The notes: a model not told the origin generated them from the sequence alone. DNA of 64,000 nucleotides from Chryseobacterium senegalense (GCA_001403755.1 CYUH01000015.1:164589-228588); one strand, 5' to 3'; shown: positions 44,163-52,762, counted from the stretch's first letter. Numbers and translations: made by a program.

Positions 44163-45746
44163 TTAATTTACCCAACCCAAAGGATCTACTGGATTGGTAC
44201 CGTTCCAAATTTGGAAGTCTAAGGTATAGGTTCCGTCAAAATCGGTTCCTACGCTACCGATAGGAGTTCCTGCTGATATTTGCTGATTGGCGCTTACCAT
44301 TGTATTTGCTAGGTTGGCGTAGATGGTGAAATAATCACCATGTTTTACGAAAACCATTTTAGTGCCGTCCCCAGAAGCTACCACACGAGACACTGTTCCA
44401 GGTGCGATACATTTTGCAACCGTTCCTTTAGCTACTGCGATTTTAATTCCGTTGTTTTCTTCAGTAATATTCTTAAAAACAGGATGTGGCTGTCTTCCGA
44501 ATCGGTGGGTAATCGTTCCGTAAGCGGGCATTCCCATTTTTCCGCGATTGGCAGCGAAGTTATTACCAACGGCGCTTGAAACTCCATAATTGGTCATCGC
44601 TTTGGTTTCTGCAGCTTTCTTTTCAGCTTCGGTTTTTTTGGCGAGCGATGCTTCGGCGGCTTTGGCGTTTGCAGCTTTTTCTTCGGCTACTTTTGCGTTT
44701 GCAGCAGCTATTTCAGCTTCTTTTGCAGCGGCAATTCTTCTGTTTTCGGCTTTTTCCGCATCAGCAGCTCTTTTAGCATCTTCATTTTTCTTAGCATCGG
44801 CGGCTGCAGCTATTCTCGACCGTTCAGCTTCTTCGGCAGCTTTTCTTTCTGCAATTTCTTTCAACCTTTTAGCTTCATCGTCGGCGCGTTTTTTCTCTAA
44901 TGCAAGGGCTTCTAATCTAGCTCTGTTTTCGGCCTCGATCCTTGCTTTTTCTTTTTCAGCGGCAATTTTTGCCAACCTCACTTTTTCAGCTTCGGCTTTC
45001 TTACGCTCTTCTTCTTTGGCTTTAGCAATTCTTATTTCCTCAGCAATGATGGATCGAATCTGGCCTTCAAGTTTTTTCGATTCAACTTGTTTTTGCTTTA
45101 GTTCAGCGGTCAGTTTGGCTTCGTTTTTCTTGAATTCTTGCAGAAGATTTTCTTTTTGTTTTCTTTCAGCTTCAATTGTCAAAAGGTCTTTTTGTTGATT
45201 GGCAAGCAATATTTCTTTATCCCTAACTGATTTTTGCTTAAGGTTGATATTTTGAAGTAATTTTTTTGCAGCATCAGAAATTTCAGCTGCTTTCTTGTCC
45301 TGATAATCCGAATAATCTTTTAAATATTGCACCCTCCGTAATGCTTCTCCCAAATTTTTTGATGATAAAATAAAGGTTACTTTGTTTTGTACCCCTTTGT
45401 TTTTGTAGGCCTTTACCAGGACTTCTGCGTAATTTTTTCTTAAAACTGCCAATTCCCGATTCTGTCTATTGATTTCTAATTGACGAAGATAGATGTCGTC
45501 CTCAATAAAGCGTTTTTCTTTTTGAGTATTGGTATATACTTTTTCACGAAGCTGGATTTTCTTTTGTACCTCAGTAAGATAAGCTACCGAAAGTTTTGAT
45601 TGCTGTTGGGTTTTTGCCAAATTTGAATTGATAGCAGCAATTTGTTTTTTGAGTTCAGCATTTTGCTTTTGAAGTTGTTCCTTTTTTTGGGAGAATAACA
45701 TCCCGAACAAAAAAAGTCCTATTAAAAAGCTCAGTTTTTTAATCAT
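44163..45746 (-). CDS. EnvC-like murein hydrolase activator (degenerate LytM domain)
   Basis: 527 residues: signal peptide MIKKLSFLIGLFLFGMLFS, coiled coil (about 20-260), a long Ala/Glu/Lys-rich helical stretch (about 230-390, many KAAE-type units), and a C-terminal LytM/M23 domain (about 400-527). The zinc ligands are changed: expected HxGID is NNGIKIAV, and HxH appears as LDFQIW; HGDYFTIYANL keeps the fold. So this is an activator of amidases, as EnvC is, not a peptidase. Acts in the periplasm at cell separation. Its start overlaps the DUF4292 stop by 4 bases. Confidence 0.88.
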   Translation of the reverse strand: MIKKLSFLIGLFLFGMLFSQKKEQLQKQNAELKKQIAAINSNLAKTQQQSKLSVAYLTEVQKKIQLREKVYTNTQKEKRFIEDDIYLRQLEINRQNRELAVLRKNYAEVLVKAYKNKGVQNKVTFILSSKNLGEALRRVQYLKDYSDYQDKKAAEISDAAKKLLQNINLKQKSVRDKEILLANQQKDLLTIEAERKQKENLLQEFKKNEAKLTAELKQKQVESKKLEGQIRSIIAEEIRIAKAKEEERKKAEAEKVRLAKIAAEKEKARIEAENRARLEALALEKKRADDEAKRLKEIAERKAAEEAERSRIAAAADAKKNEDAKRAADAEKAENRRIAAAKEAEIAAANAKVAEEKAANAKAAEASLAKKTEAEKKAAETKAMTNYGVSSAVGNNFAANRGKMGMPAYGTITHRFGRQPHPVFKNITEENNGIKIAVAKGTVAKCIAPGTVSRVVASGDGTKMVFVKHGDYFTIYANLANTMVSANQQISAGTPIGSVGTDFDGTYTLDFQIWNGTNPVDPLGWVN

Positions 45747-46537
45747 TTGATCTCTGTTTTCGTATAATTACTGGGAACGGAATACGGAGTATCCATTTTT
45801 GAACTTTCAAATTTCGTATTTTCAAGTAGAATTTGGCTTGTTTTTGAACCTTTTATAATTATTTTAACATTTTTTGGGAATTTCGTCCCTTCAACATTTA
45901 TCCAGTCGGAGTACGTGATTTCCAACAGATCTGCGGTGTTCATATTTTTTAGAAAAACTTTAGATAAATCAAAACCATTGCTGTAATCCATCGAAACCGA
46001 GTATTCAGAAACTTTTCCACCGCTGGTGAATTTCAAGTTTTTGGATGAGGCTAAGTTGTAGCCTTGCAAATTTTTAGTTAAAACAAAATCCTTGTCATTA
46101 ACTGGAATAAAAGTTTTTCCCGTCAACAAATTCTGTAACGAACGGTAATCAATAAAATTAACATTCAGTAAATTGTTCAAGTATGAAAAATCGGACTCTA
46201 TATAGGTTTTATTCCATTTTTCGTAACCTTTAATTCCTTCGGGTGTAGCAATTCCGCGGCCTACATTCAGGAAAACAGCAACCATGTTCATCCAGATTTT
46301 TTGCCCGTTTTCGATATAAATTGTTGCGTCCAAAGTTGGGATAAAACTACCTGTTTCAACGTTCACTTTGGAGTTGATTTTCACCTGTTCAAATTGTGGC
46401 TTTTCAGTGATTTTATCGAAAAATGCAGCGTTTGAAGAGATCGGTGTTGTTGTACTCGTAGGTTGGTTAAGTGCTGTTTTGGTTTTGCAGGAAACTACAA
46501 GAAATGCACTCAGTAGTACTATAATGTATTTTTTCAT
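45743..46537 (-). CDS. DUF4292 lipoprotein
   Basis: 264 residues; signal peptide MKKYIIVLLSAFLVVSC with a lipobox Cys17, a Thr/Pro linker, then a beta-rich domain (VKINSKVNVETGSFIPTLDA, QKIWMNMVAVFLNVGRG) typical of DUF4292, a Bacteroidota family with LolA/LolB-like fold in outline. Role unknown; by shape and anchoring it may bind lipids. First gene of the run to ribA; its stop overlaps the start of envC-like. Confidence 0.85.
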   Translation of the reverse strand: MKKYIIVLLSAFLVVSCKTKTALNQPTSTTTPISSNAAFFDKITEKPQFEQVKINSKVNVETGSFIPTLDATIYIENGQKIWMNMVAVFLNVGRGIATPEGIKGYEKWNKTYIESDFSYLNNLLNVNFIDYRSLQNLLTGKTFIPVNDKDFVLTKNLQGYNLASSKNLKFTSGGKVSEYSVSMDYSNGFDLSKVFLKNMNTADLLEITYSDWINVEGTKFPKNVKIIIKGSKTSQILLENTKFESSKMDTPYSVPSNYTKTEIK

Positions 46538-46578
46538 TTTAAAATTTTACTTCAGAACTTTGCAATATTAACGACAAA

Positions 46579-46600
46579 CCACACAAATTGTTTTGTGTGG
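46579..46600 (-). terminator. Hairpin after the nucleotidyltransferase gene
   Basis: Stem ccacacaaa (46579-46587) with tttgtgtgg (46592-46600), 4-base loop. On the minus strand it follows the stop at 46629 by 28 bases; the T tract after it is short, so termination is likely but not textbook. Confidence 0.6.
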
Positions 46601-46628
46601 CTTGTTGTATACCGCTATTAGTGGTGGT

Positions 46629-47657
46629 TTAATTACTTTCGCTTTTCGACAGGAAATCGAGAACGGAGTAATCTCCCAATGAAATTTCACGGGCAACTCC
46701 GAAGTATTGCGCAGAATTTCCGATCATGGAATTGCTTAAATTTCCGTGGTCAATTAATGTATTTTCTTGGATTAATGAATTGTCAATATTCGAATTGATG
46801 ATTTTCGTATTATTCCCCAATGATACGCAAGGTCCAATTTTCGAGTTGTAAATTTCTACGTTTTCCCCAATAAAGCATGGTGGAATAATCATGCAATTTT
46901 CAATTTTTGCAGAAGCAGGATAAGTGGAAACATTCTCTTTTTCATAGTTGAGCACTTTTCCGTTGGTTTCTACGGTTGCGTTTTTGTTTCCGCAATCCAT
47001 CCAGTCATCGACCTTGCCAAGAGAGAATTTAGCACCTTTTTGACGAAGGTTTTCCAAAGCAGTAGTCAATTGGTATTCACCACCCTGTTTAATATCGTTA
47101 CTCATGATATAGTTAATCTCATCCATCAATTTTTCTGCAGAATTGAAATAATAAATACCGATAATGGCAAGATCAGAAACAAAGGTTTTAGGTTTTTCTA
47201 CAAAATCGGTAATAAAACCGTAATCGTCGAGTTTTACGACACCAAATGCGGAAGGATCCTCCACTTTTTTAACCCAGATCACCCCATCTGAATTTTTGTC
47301 GAGTACAAAATCTGCCTTAAAAAGGGTATCGGCAAAAGCCACTACTACATCGCCCTGCATTGATGCTTCTGCGCATTTTATTGCATGTGCGGTTCCCAGA
47401 GGTTCGTCTTGCGTATACACGCTCCCTTTTGCGCCCAATTTTTCTGCAATTTCGATTAAAGACTGTTCAACTTCCGGCCCGAAATCCCCAATAATAAATG
47501 CGATTTCATCAATTTCTTCACCGGCAACTTTTGCAATATCTTCTACTAATCTTTGTACAATTGGTTTTCCAGCGATAGGAATTAATGGTTTAGGAACGGT
47601 AAGTGTATGTGGTCTTAATCTGGAACCACGTCCTGCCATGGGAACTATAATTTTCAT
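46629..47657 (-). CDS. Sugar-1-phosphate nucleotidyltransferase with left-handed beta helix
   Basis: 342 residues. GT-A nucleotidyltransferase domain with GRGSRLRPHT and PKPLIPIAGKPI (the G-x-G-x-R-L and PK motifs), GTAHAI and FADTLF; then a left-handed beta helix from about 245 (PCVSLGNNTKI, NSNIDNSLIQEN). Resembles RmlA-/GlmU-like glucose-1-phosphate thymidylyl- or uridylyltransferases; the substrate is not certain. Last gene of the flippase-dut-NTase unit, in keeping with sugar-nucleotide supply to surface glycans. Confidence 0.88.
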   Translation of the reverse strand: MKIIVPMAGRGSRLRPHTLTVPKPLIPIAGKPIVQRLVEDIAKVAGEEIDEIAFIIGDFGPEVEQSLIEIAEKLGAKGSVYTQDEPLGTAHAIKCAEASMQGDVVVAFADTLFKADFVLDKNSDGVIWVKKVEDPSAFGVVKLDDYGFITDFVEKPKTFVSDLAIIGIYYFNSAEKLMDEINYIMSNDIKQGGEYQLTTALENLRQKGAKFSLGKVDDWMDCGNKNATVETNGKVLNYEKENVSTYPASAKIENCMIIPPCFIGENVEIYNSKIGPCVSLGNNTKIINSNIDNSLIQENTLIDHGNLSNSMIGNSAQYFGVAREISLGDYSVLDFLSKSESN

Positions 47658-47681
47658 ATGAATGTTTTTTTACAACTTATA

Positions 47682-48131
47682 TTAATACTTTGTTGGAGTT
47701 TGTTTTGAGGTGCTTCCAAATCCACCTTCACCGCGATCTGTTTCGGTAAGTTGCTGAGCTTCTGTCCATATTACAGTTTCGTGTTTTGCGATCACCATTT
47801 GAGCAATTCTGTCGCCATCATTAATCACAAATTCATCGGAAGACAAATTTACTAAAATAACGCCTATTTCACCTCGGTAATCCGCATCAATTGTTCCGGG
47901 AGAATTCAGTACGGTAATTCCATTTTTTATGGCTAAACCACTTCTGGGGCGCACTTGTGCTTCGTAACCTTCAGGAAGTTCAATAAATAATCCTGTGGGA
48001 ATCAGCTTTCTTTCAAGACTTTTTAAAACGATAGATTCTTCGATGTTGGCATACAGATCCATGCCGGCGGAAAGTGCGGTCTGGTATTTTGGTAAAGGGT
48101 GTTTGGATTTGTTGACGATTTTTATTTTCAT
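47682..48131 (-). CDS. dut: dUTP diphosphatase
   Basis: 149-residue trimeric dUTPase. Motif 1 SAGMDLYA, motif 2 [10 protein letters not shown], motif 3 [15 protein letters not shown], motif 4 DRIAQMVI and motif 5 [10 protein letters not shown] at the C terminus are all present. It removes dUTP, making dUMP for thymidylate synthesis. Between the flippase (6-base gap) and nucleotidyltransferase genes, an unusual neighbourhood for a nucleotide enzyme. Confidence 0.97.
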   Translation of the reverse strand: MKIKIVNKSKHPLPKYQTALSAGMDLYANIEESIVLKSLERKLIPTGLFIELPEGYEAQVRPRSGLAIKNGITVLNSPGTIDADYRGEIGVILVNLSSDEFVINDGDRIAQMVIAKHETVIWTEAQQLTETDRGEGGFGSTSKQTPTKY

Positions 48132-48137
48132 TAAATT

Positions 48138-49556
48138 TTATCTTTTGAATTTGCTCAAGACAAATCTTCTTTCACTGTAAACAATTATTGCCGTAAAGAT
48201 GAGAAATAATAAATTGCCTATCCAAAAATTTGCATTAAATAATTTATAAGAAACGTAACTGAAGACCACCAAAAGAATCAGGCAAAGTGAAATATTCTTG
48301 ATTCGATAATGGATTGGATAATATTTTTGACCAAGAAAATAAGACAAAACCATCATCGTGAAATACGCCGCCAAAGTAGTCCATGCCGAAACCATAAAAC
48401 CGAATTTTTTCAATAAAACCAAGTTTAAAACAATGGTAATCAACGCTCCTGTCCATGAAATTACAGTCCCAATTTTTGTCCTATCCGTTACTTTGTACCA
48501 AGTGGAAAGGTTGTAATAGATGCCGAAACACAAGTTTGCAATTACGATGATCGGTATAATATCAATGGCAGTCCAATAAGATTTATTAGGAATAAAAAGC
48601 GTTTTGAGCCACGAAATATTGGCAATTATTCCCATCGCGACAATTGATGCGAAAAATGTAAAATACTCGGTAACCTTAGCATAAGTAATTTTGGCGTTTT
48701 CGTTTTGCATTTGTTTAAAGAAAAATGGCTCAATTCCCATGCGATAAGCAGTGACGAAAAGCGTCATCAAAACGGCGAGTTTGTAGCAACCACCATAAGC
48801 ACCGGCATCGCCCTCGTCGATGAAATAATATTGAATTGCTTTATCGAAATTTTCATTGACCATAAATGCAAATCCGGCAACCATAATCGGCCAAGAATAA
48901 GAAATCATTCGCACGAAAAGATCTTTTGCAAATTGAAATTTTACTTTAGAAATAATAGGTAGAAGCATAATAACGCCTAAAAGACTGCCCATCAAATTAC
49001 TCCAAAACGGGTAAGAAACTTTCTCGTTCATTCCCAATTTCTTGGAGAATTCTGCCGGAATCCATAAAAAAAGCAACACCACAATAACGGTTTGTGCCAA
49101 AGATTGCAGCACGCGGATGAGTGAATATTTGATAGGTTTATTGTGGTAACGAAGCCACGCAAATGGAATTACGCAAATCGTATCGAAAAATGCAATCCAC
49201 GCAAACCAGCGAATGAATTCTGGGTTTTTGTCGTATCCCATCGCTTCGGCAAGGGGTTGGTTGAAGAGTAAACACAATACCAAAAACAAGGTAGATGTTC
49301 CTGCCAGAAACCAAAACGATGTGTTGAAAGTTTTATCTTTATTTTCTTCTTCCGCCGAAAAACGGAAAAATGCGGTTTCAAATCCGAAAGTCAAAATAAT
49401 ATTAACAAACGAAATAATTGCATATAAATTGGTGAACTGCGCAAATTCGTCTTTGTTGATGTGATGAATGTACAGAGGATTCAGAATGAAGATAATGATC
49501 CTCGGCAAAATGGCGCCAATTCCGTAGATGATGGTTTCGTTCAGAAGCTTTTTCAA
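48138..49556 (-). CDS. Oligosaccharide flippase (Wzx/MVF type)
   Basis: About 14 membrane helices, MATE/MVF superfamily; moves lipid-linked oligosaccharide across the inner membrane. Seen: NETIIYGIGAILPRIIIF and FVNIILTFGFETAFFRFSA, typical Wzx N terminus. The frame extends to a TTG at 49577, but the promoter box TACATTTG spans 49582-49575, so transcription would start downstream; an in-frame TTG at 49556 gives a normal N terminus MKKLLNETIIYG (472 residues). There is no ATG in between, so a TTG start is likely. It is the best candidate flippase for the cluster at 13.9-22 kb, which has none. Confidence 0.87.
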   Translation of the reverse strand: MKKLLNETIIYGIGAILPRIIIFILNPLYIHHINKDEFAQFTNLYAIISFVNIILTFGFETAFFRFSAEEENKDKTFNTSFWFLAGTSTLFLVLCLLFNQPLAEAMGYDKNPEFIRWFAWIAFFDTICVIPFAWLRYHNKPIKYSLIRVLQSLAQTVIVVLLFLWIPAEFSKKLGMNEKVSYPFWSNLMGSLLGVIMLLPIISKVKFQFAKDLFVRMISYSWPIMVAGFAFMVNENFDKAIQYYFIDEGDAGAYGGCYKLAVLMTLFVTAYRMGIEPFFFKQMQNENAKITYAKVTEYFTFFASIVAMGIIANISWLKTLFIPNKSYWTAIDIIPIIVIANLCFGIYYNLSTWYKVTDRTKIGTVISWTGALITIVLNLVLLKKFGFMVSAWTTLAAYFTMMVLSYFLGQKYYPIHYRIKNISLCLILLVVFSYVSYKLFNANFWIGNLLFLIFTAIIVYSERRFVLSKFKR

Positions 49557-49574
49557 AACAGCATTTATTTTCTG

Positions 49575-49582
49575 CAAATGTA
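49575..49582 (-). promoter_or_regulatory. Promoter -7 box of flippase-dut-nucleotidyltransferase
   Basis: TACATTTG on the minus strand fits TAnnTTTG; it covers the first possible TTG start at 49577 and is 18 bases before the TTG at 49556. Confidence 0.5.
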
Positions 49583-49622
49583 ATTAATTAGATTTGAGAT
49601 TGAAAAATTTGGTTTAATGTAT

Positions 49623-49630
49623 TAATTTTG
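49623..49630 (+). promoter_or_regulatory. Promoter -7 box of pyrC
   Basis: TAATTTTG fits TAnnTTTG and lies about 52 bases before the ATG at 49682. Confidence 0.5.
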
Positions 49631-49681
49631 TGAAAGTTCAATTCATGACTTCCAAATTCCCATTATAAATATCACAAACCC

Positions 49682-51022
49682 ATGAAAATCCTCATTAAAA
49701 ATGCCAAAATTGTCAACGAAAATCAGATTATTGAAAGCGATTTGCTGATCGAAAACGACCTTATCTCAAGAATCGAACAAAATATTTCTGATGACAATAT
49801 TGATAATGTAATAGATGCGTCCGGAAAGTATCTTTTACCGGGAATCATTGATGATCAGGTGCATTTTCGTGAGCCAGGATTAACGCACAAGGGCGATATT
49901 GAAAGCGAATCCAGAGCAGCAATTGCAGGTGGAGTTACAAGTTTTATCGAACAACCCAACACGGTTCCGAACGCCGTAACCCAGGAACTTTTGGAAGAAA
50001 AATATCAAATCGCTTCCGAGAAATCTTTCGCCAATTATTCTTTTTCGATGGGCGGAACCAATGATAATTTGGAAGAAGTTCTCAAAACAAATCCGAAGAA
50101 TGTTGCCGCAATTAAACTTTTTTTAGGATCTTCGACAGGAAATATGCTGGTGGATAATCCCGACACTTTGGAAGAAATTTTCAGCAAGGTAAAAATGCCG
50201 ATTTGCGTTCACTGTGAAGATGAAGCTACGATTCGGAAAAACACCGAATTCTACAAAGAAAAATATGGCGAAGATATTCCAATGAAATTTCATCATCTCA
50301 TAAGAAGTGAAGAAGCCTGCTACCTATCGAGCTCAAAAGCAGTAGAATTGGCAAAAAAAACTGGCGCTAGACTGCACATTTATCACCTTTCGACTGCGGT
50401 AGAAACGTCGCTTTTCCGAAACGATATACCTTTAAAAGAAAAAAAAATCACTGCGGAGGTTTGCGTTCATCATCTCACTTTTAACGATGCAGATTACGAA
50501 ACGAAAGGAACGTTAATTAAGTGGAATCCGGCGGTGAAAACTCAAAATGATAAAGATGGCCTTTGGGAAGCATTGCTCGATGACCGAATTGATGTAATTG
50601 CCACCGATCATGCTCCGCATACTTGGGAAGAAAAACAAAATGTATATACGAAAGCGCCTTCTGGTGGGCCTTTGGTGCAGCATTCTTTGCAATTGATGTT
50701 GGAGAATTTCCATAACGGAAAAATTTCTTTAGAAAAATTGGTGGAGAAAATGTGTCACAATCCTGCAATTCTTTTTCAAGTGGAAAAGCGTGGTTTTATT
50801 CGCGAAGGTTACAAAGCCGACCTTTTGTTGGTTGATTTGAATGAAACTTACACCGTTGCAAAAGAAAATCTGCTTTATAAATGTGGTTGGAGTCCGCTGG
50901 AAGGAACAACGTTCCACTCGAAAATTACCCACACTTTTGTCAATGGAAAATTAGCTTTCGAAAACGGCAAAGTTGCCGAGCAGAAACATGGTGAAAGATT
51001 ACTTTTTGATAGAAAAGAGTAA
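49682..51022 (+). CDS. pyrC: Dihydroorotase (class I, Bacteroidota form)
   Basis: Zinc amidohydrolase that cyclises carbamoyl aspartate to dihydroorotate in pyrimidine synthesis. 446 residues. The metal motif usually DxHxH reads DDQVHFREPG, with Gln59 in place of the first His and His61 kept; Lys145 (IKLFLGSSTG) is the carboxylated Lys candidate; HCEDE, HIYHLS and the catalytic Asp in TDHAPHT are present. From memory other Bacteroidota dihydroorotases share this Q. Alone with a promoter box. Confidence 0.93.
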   Translation: MKILIKNAKIVNENQIIESDLLIENDLISRIEQNISDDNIDNVIDASGKYLLPGIIDDQVHFREPGLTHKGDIESESRAAIAGGVTSFIEQPNTVPNAVTQELLEEKYQIASEKSFANYSFSMGGTNDNLEEVLKTNPKNVAAIKLFLGSSTGNMLVDNPDTLEEIFSKVKMPICVHCEDEATIRKNTEFYKEKYGEDIPMKFHHLIRSEEACYLSSSKAVELAKKTGARLHIYHLSTAVETSLFRNDIPLKEKKITAEVCVHHLTFNDADYETKGTLIKWNPAVKTQNDKDGLWEALLDDRIDVIATDHAPHTWEEKQNVYTKAPSGGPLVQHSLQLMLENFHNGKISLEKLVEKMCHNPAILFQVEKRGFIREGYKADLLLVDLNETYTVAKENLLYKCGWSPLEGTTFHSKITHTFVNGKLAFENGKVAEQKHGERLLFDRKE

Positions 51023-51120
51023 TCAATTAGCAAGCGGATCTTTAATTTCCCTTATTTTGAGCATAATAATTCGCAATTTAAGCTAAGAAATTTGTTTAAA
51101 TTTACCAAAAAACCAACGAT

Positions 51121-52002
51121 ATGAATCTGTATACTCAACCGATGCTCAAGGAAGGAGCGTTAAAAGATAAAGTTGCAATAGTAACCGGTGGCGGAAGCGG
51201 CCTAGGGAAGGCAATGACTAAATATTTTCTTCAACTCGGAGCAAAAGTCGTCATTACTTCCAGAAATCTTGAAAAACTGCAAACTACCGCTAAAGAACTG
51301 GAAGATGAAACCGGCGGAAAAGTCCTTTGCGTAGCATGTGATGTGCGCAACTGGGACGAAGTGGAAGCAATGAAAGAGGCGGCGATAAAAGAATTTGGGC
51401 AAATTGATATTCTGCTGAATAATGCTGCGGGAAATTTTATTTCTCCAACCGAAAGATTGACGCATTCGGCGTTTGACTCTGTTTTGGATATTGTTTTAAA
51501 AGGTACAAAAAACTGCACTCTTTCCATCGGAAAATATTGGATTGATTATAAGATTCCGGGAACAGTGCTGAATATTGTTACCACTTATGCATGGACAGGT
51601 TCCGCTTTTGTGGTTCCTTCCGCGTGTGCAAAAGCAGGAGTTTTGGCAATGACCAGAAGTTTGGCTGTAGAATGGGCAAAATATGGTATTCGTTTTAATG
51701 CGATTGCTCCGGGACCATTCCCAACAAAAGGTGCATGGGACAGATTATTACCTGGAAATCTTCAGGAAAAATTCGATATGCGCAAAAAAGTTCCGTTAAG
51801 AAGAGTTGGGGAGCATCAGGAATTGGCCAACTTGGCGGCTTACCTCGTTTCCGATTATTCGGCTTATATGAATGGAGAAGTAGTTACTATTGATGGTGGT
51901 GAATGGCTTCAAGGAGCCGGGGAATTCAATATGCTCGAAGAAATTCCTCAAGAAATGTGGGACATGCTCGAAGCGATGATTAAAGCAAAGAAATCGAGTT
52001 GA
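51121..52002 (+). CDS. SDR oxidoreductase, 2,4-dienoyl-CoA reductase-like
   Basis: 293 residues. Rossmann fold with TGGGSGLGKA, DVRNWD, NNAAGNF and the cofactor loop RSLAVEWAKYGIRFNAIAPG. The SDR YxxxK catalytic motif is changed: Lys is in SACAKAGVLAM with Ser where Tyr should be, as in mitochondrial 2,4-dienoyl-CoA reductases, where another Tyr takes part (here possibly YAWTG). So reduction of unsaturated acyl-CoA in beta-oxidation is the best guess. No fatty-acid genes beside it. Confidence 0.85.
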   Translation: MNLYTQPMLKEGALKDKVAIVTGGGSGLGKAMTKYFLQLGAKVVITSRNLEKLQTTAKELEDETGGKVLCVACDVRNWDEVEAMKEAAIKEFGQIDILLNNAAGNFISPTERLTHSAFDSVLDIVLKGTKNCTLSIGKYWIDYKIPGTVLNIVTTYAWTGSAFVVPSACAKAGVLAMTRSLAVEWAKYGIRFNAIAPGPFPTKGAWDRLLPGNLQEKFDMRKKVPLRRVGEHQELANLAAYLVSDYSAYMNGEVVTIDGGEWLQGAGEFNMLEEIPQEMWDMLEAMIKAKKSS

Positions 52003-52238
52003 GAATTGGATTGAAGTAAGATTTTGTCAGCAAAAATTTCTAATTAATTGCTGAAACTTAAATATTTGAATCGTTGTAAATCTAGATTTATAGCGGTTTT
52101 TTTGTTTTTGTATTTGGGCTTTATGAAGGAAAATTTACCCAAATCCGAGGTTATTTCGCTATTGTTTTAGGAAAATAGTATATTTATACTTTTAAAATTA
52201 TAATAAATTAAACACTCACACTGAAATTAAAACAATAA
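52003..52238. other. AT-rich intergenic stretch
   Basis: 236 bases between the reductase and the small cysteine-rich gene. No gene or strong promoter was found. TACTTTTA at about 52188 resembles the promoter box with a changed last base. Confidence 0.4.
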
Positions 52239-52445
52239 ATGAAATTCTTAATTATTTTATTTTCGTTTGTATTGTTTTTAAAAGATAAACAATCAAAAGT
52301 ATTTATTTGTAAAGGGAAAAGTTGCGAGAGGTACCATCTTAAAAAATCGTGTAGAGGTTTAAGTAACTGCTCAACAGATATCTACTCAGTCAGCATTGTT
52401 GAAGCAAGAGAAATAGGGAGAACATTATGTAAATGGGAAGATTAA
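52239..52445 (+). CDS. Small secreted Cys/His-rich protein (Ada-zinc-like motif)
   Basis: 68 residues: hydrophobic N terminus MKFLIILFSFVLFLKDK, then CKGKSCERYHLKKSCRGL, NC, VEAREIGRTLC and WED. Cysteines at 24, 29, 38, 44, 64 and His33. The order YH-x-C-R-G-L ... C ... A-x-x-x-G-R-x-x-C resembles small Bacteroidota proteins and Ada-type metal-binding modules (YH...CR...A...G..PC..C) often found alone or after nucleases. A metal-binding or disulfide-stabilised fold is inferred; function is unknown. It stands between two gene-poor stretches. Confidence 0.65.
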   Translation: MKFLIILFSFVLFLKDKQSKVFICKGKSCERYHLKKSCRGLSNCSTDIYSVSIVEAREIGRTLCKWED

Positions 52446-52459
52446 TAAAGTGTTTTTTA

Positions 52460-52482
52460 AGTCTTTTTGTTTTAAAAAGACT
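52460..52482 (+). other. Hairpin after the small Cys/His-rich gene
   Basis: Stem agtcttttt (52460-52468) with aaaaagact (52474-52482), 5-base loop. The right place for a terminator, but no T run follows on the plus strand. Confidence 0.4.
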
Positions 52483-52499
52483 AACTGTGTCCTAAAATA

Positions 52500-52529
52500 A
52501 AAAAAAAACGCCCTGAAAATCAGAGCGTT
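52500..52529 (-). terminator. Terminator of tRNA-Gln
   Basis: Stem aacgccctga (52507-52516) with tcagagcgtt (52520-52529), one mismatch, loop aaa; on the minus strand it is followed by a T run. Confidence 0.82.
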
Positions 52530-52542
52530 AATTATCAAAATG

Positions 52543-52613
52543 TAGACCCACAGGGATTCGAACCCCGACAGGCGGTACCAAAAACCGAAGTGCTACCGTT
52601 ACACCATGGGTCT
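52543..52613 (-). tRNA. tRNA-Gln (TTG anticodon)
   Basis: 71-base cloverleaf on the minus strand: acceptor agaccca with tgggtct, D arm gtgt...gcac, anticodon loop ttttggt (TTG), T loop ttcgaat between ggg and ccc; A73. The outer pair of the anticodon stem is T-C. CCA is not encoded. Confidence 0.95.
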
Positions 52614-52631
52614 GTCTTTATTTTGGTGGTG

Positions 52632-52663
52632 CAAATCTAAAAAATATTTTCTTATCGAACAAA
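52632..52663 (-). promoter_or_regulatory. Promoter of tRNA-Gln
   Basis: On the minus strand TTTG (52663-52660), 20-base spacer and TAGATTTG (52639-52632), 18 bases before the tRNA. Confidence 0.65.
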
Positions 52664-52736
52664 ACTTTTTTAAAAATATTTTAAAAAAAAATTAATATTT
52701 CATTTTTTCCGTGGCTTCTATAAAATTTTATTTCCG

Positions 52737-52744
52737 TATTTTTG
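52737..52744 (+). promoter_or_regulatory. Promoter -7 box of recA
   Basis: TATTTTTG fits TAnnTTTG and ends 18 bases before the recA ATG. No palindromic LexA site was recognised nearby. Confidence 0.6.
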
Positions 52745-52762
52745 AACAAATAATTTTTACAA

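Noticed and set aside
44700..45100. Repeated gcagctttt-like units as a DNA repeat array
   Set aside because: Explained by Ala/Glu/Lys-rich coding of the coiled coil; units are imperfect and in frame.
44590..45198. 202-codon plus-strand frame, Ala/Ser/Phe-rich
   Set aside because: Antisense shadow of the Ala/Glu/Lys rod of the EnvC-like gene.
52460..52482. Full terminator for the small Cys/His-rich gene
   Set aside because: The stem is good but no T run follows on the plus strand; reported only as a hairpin.
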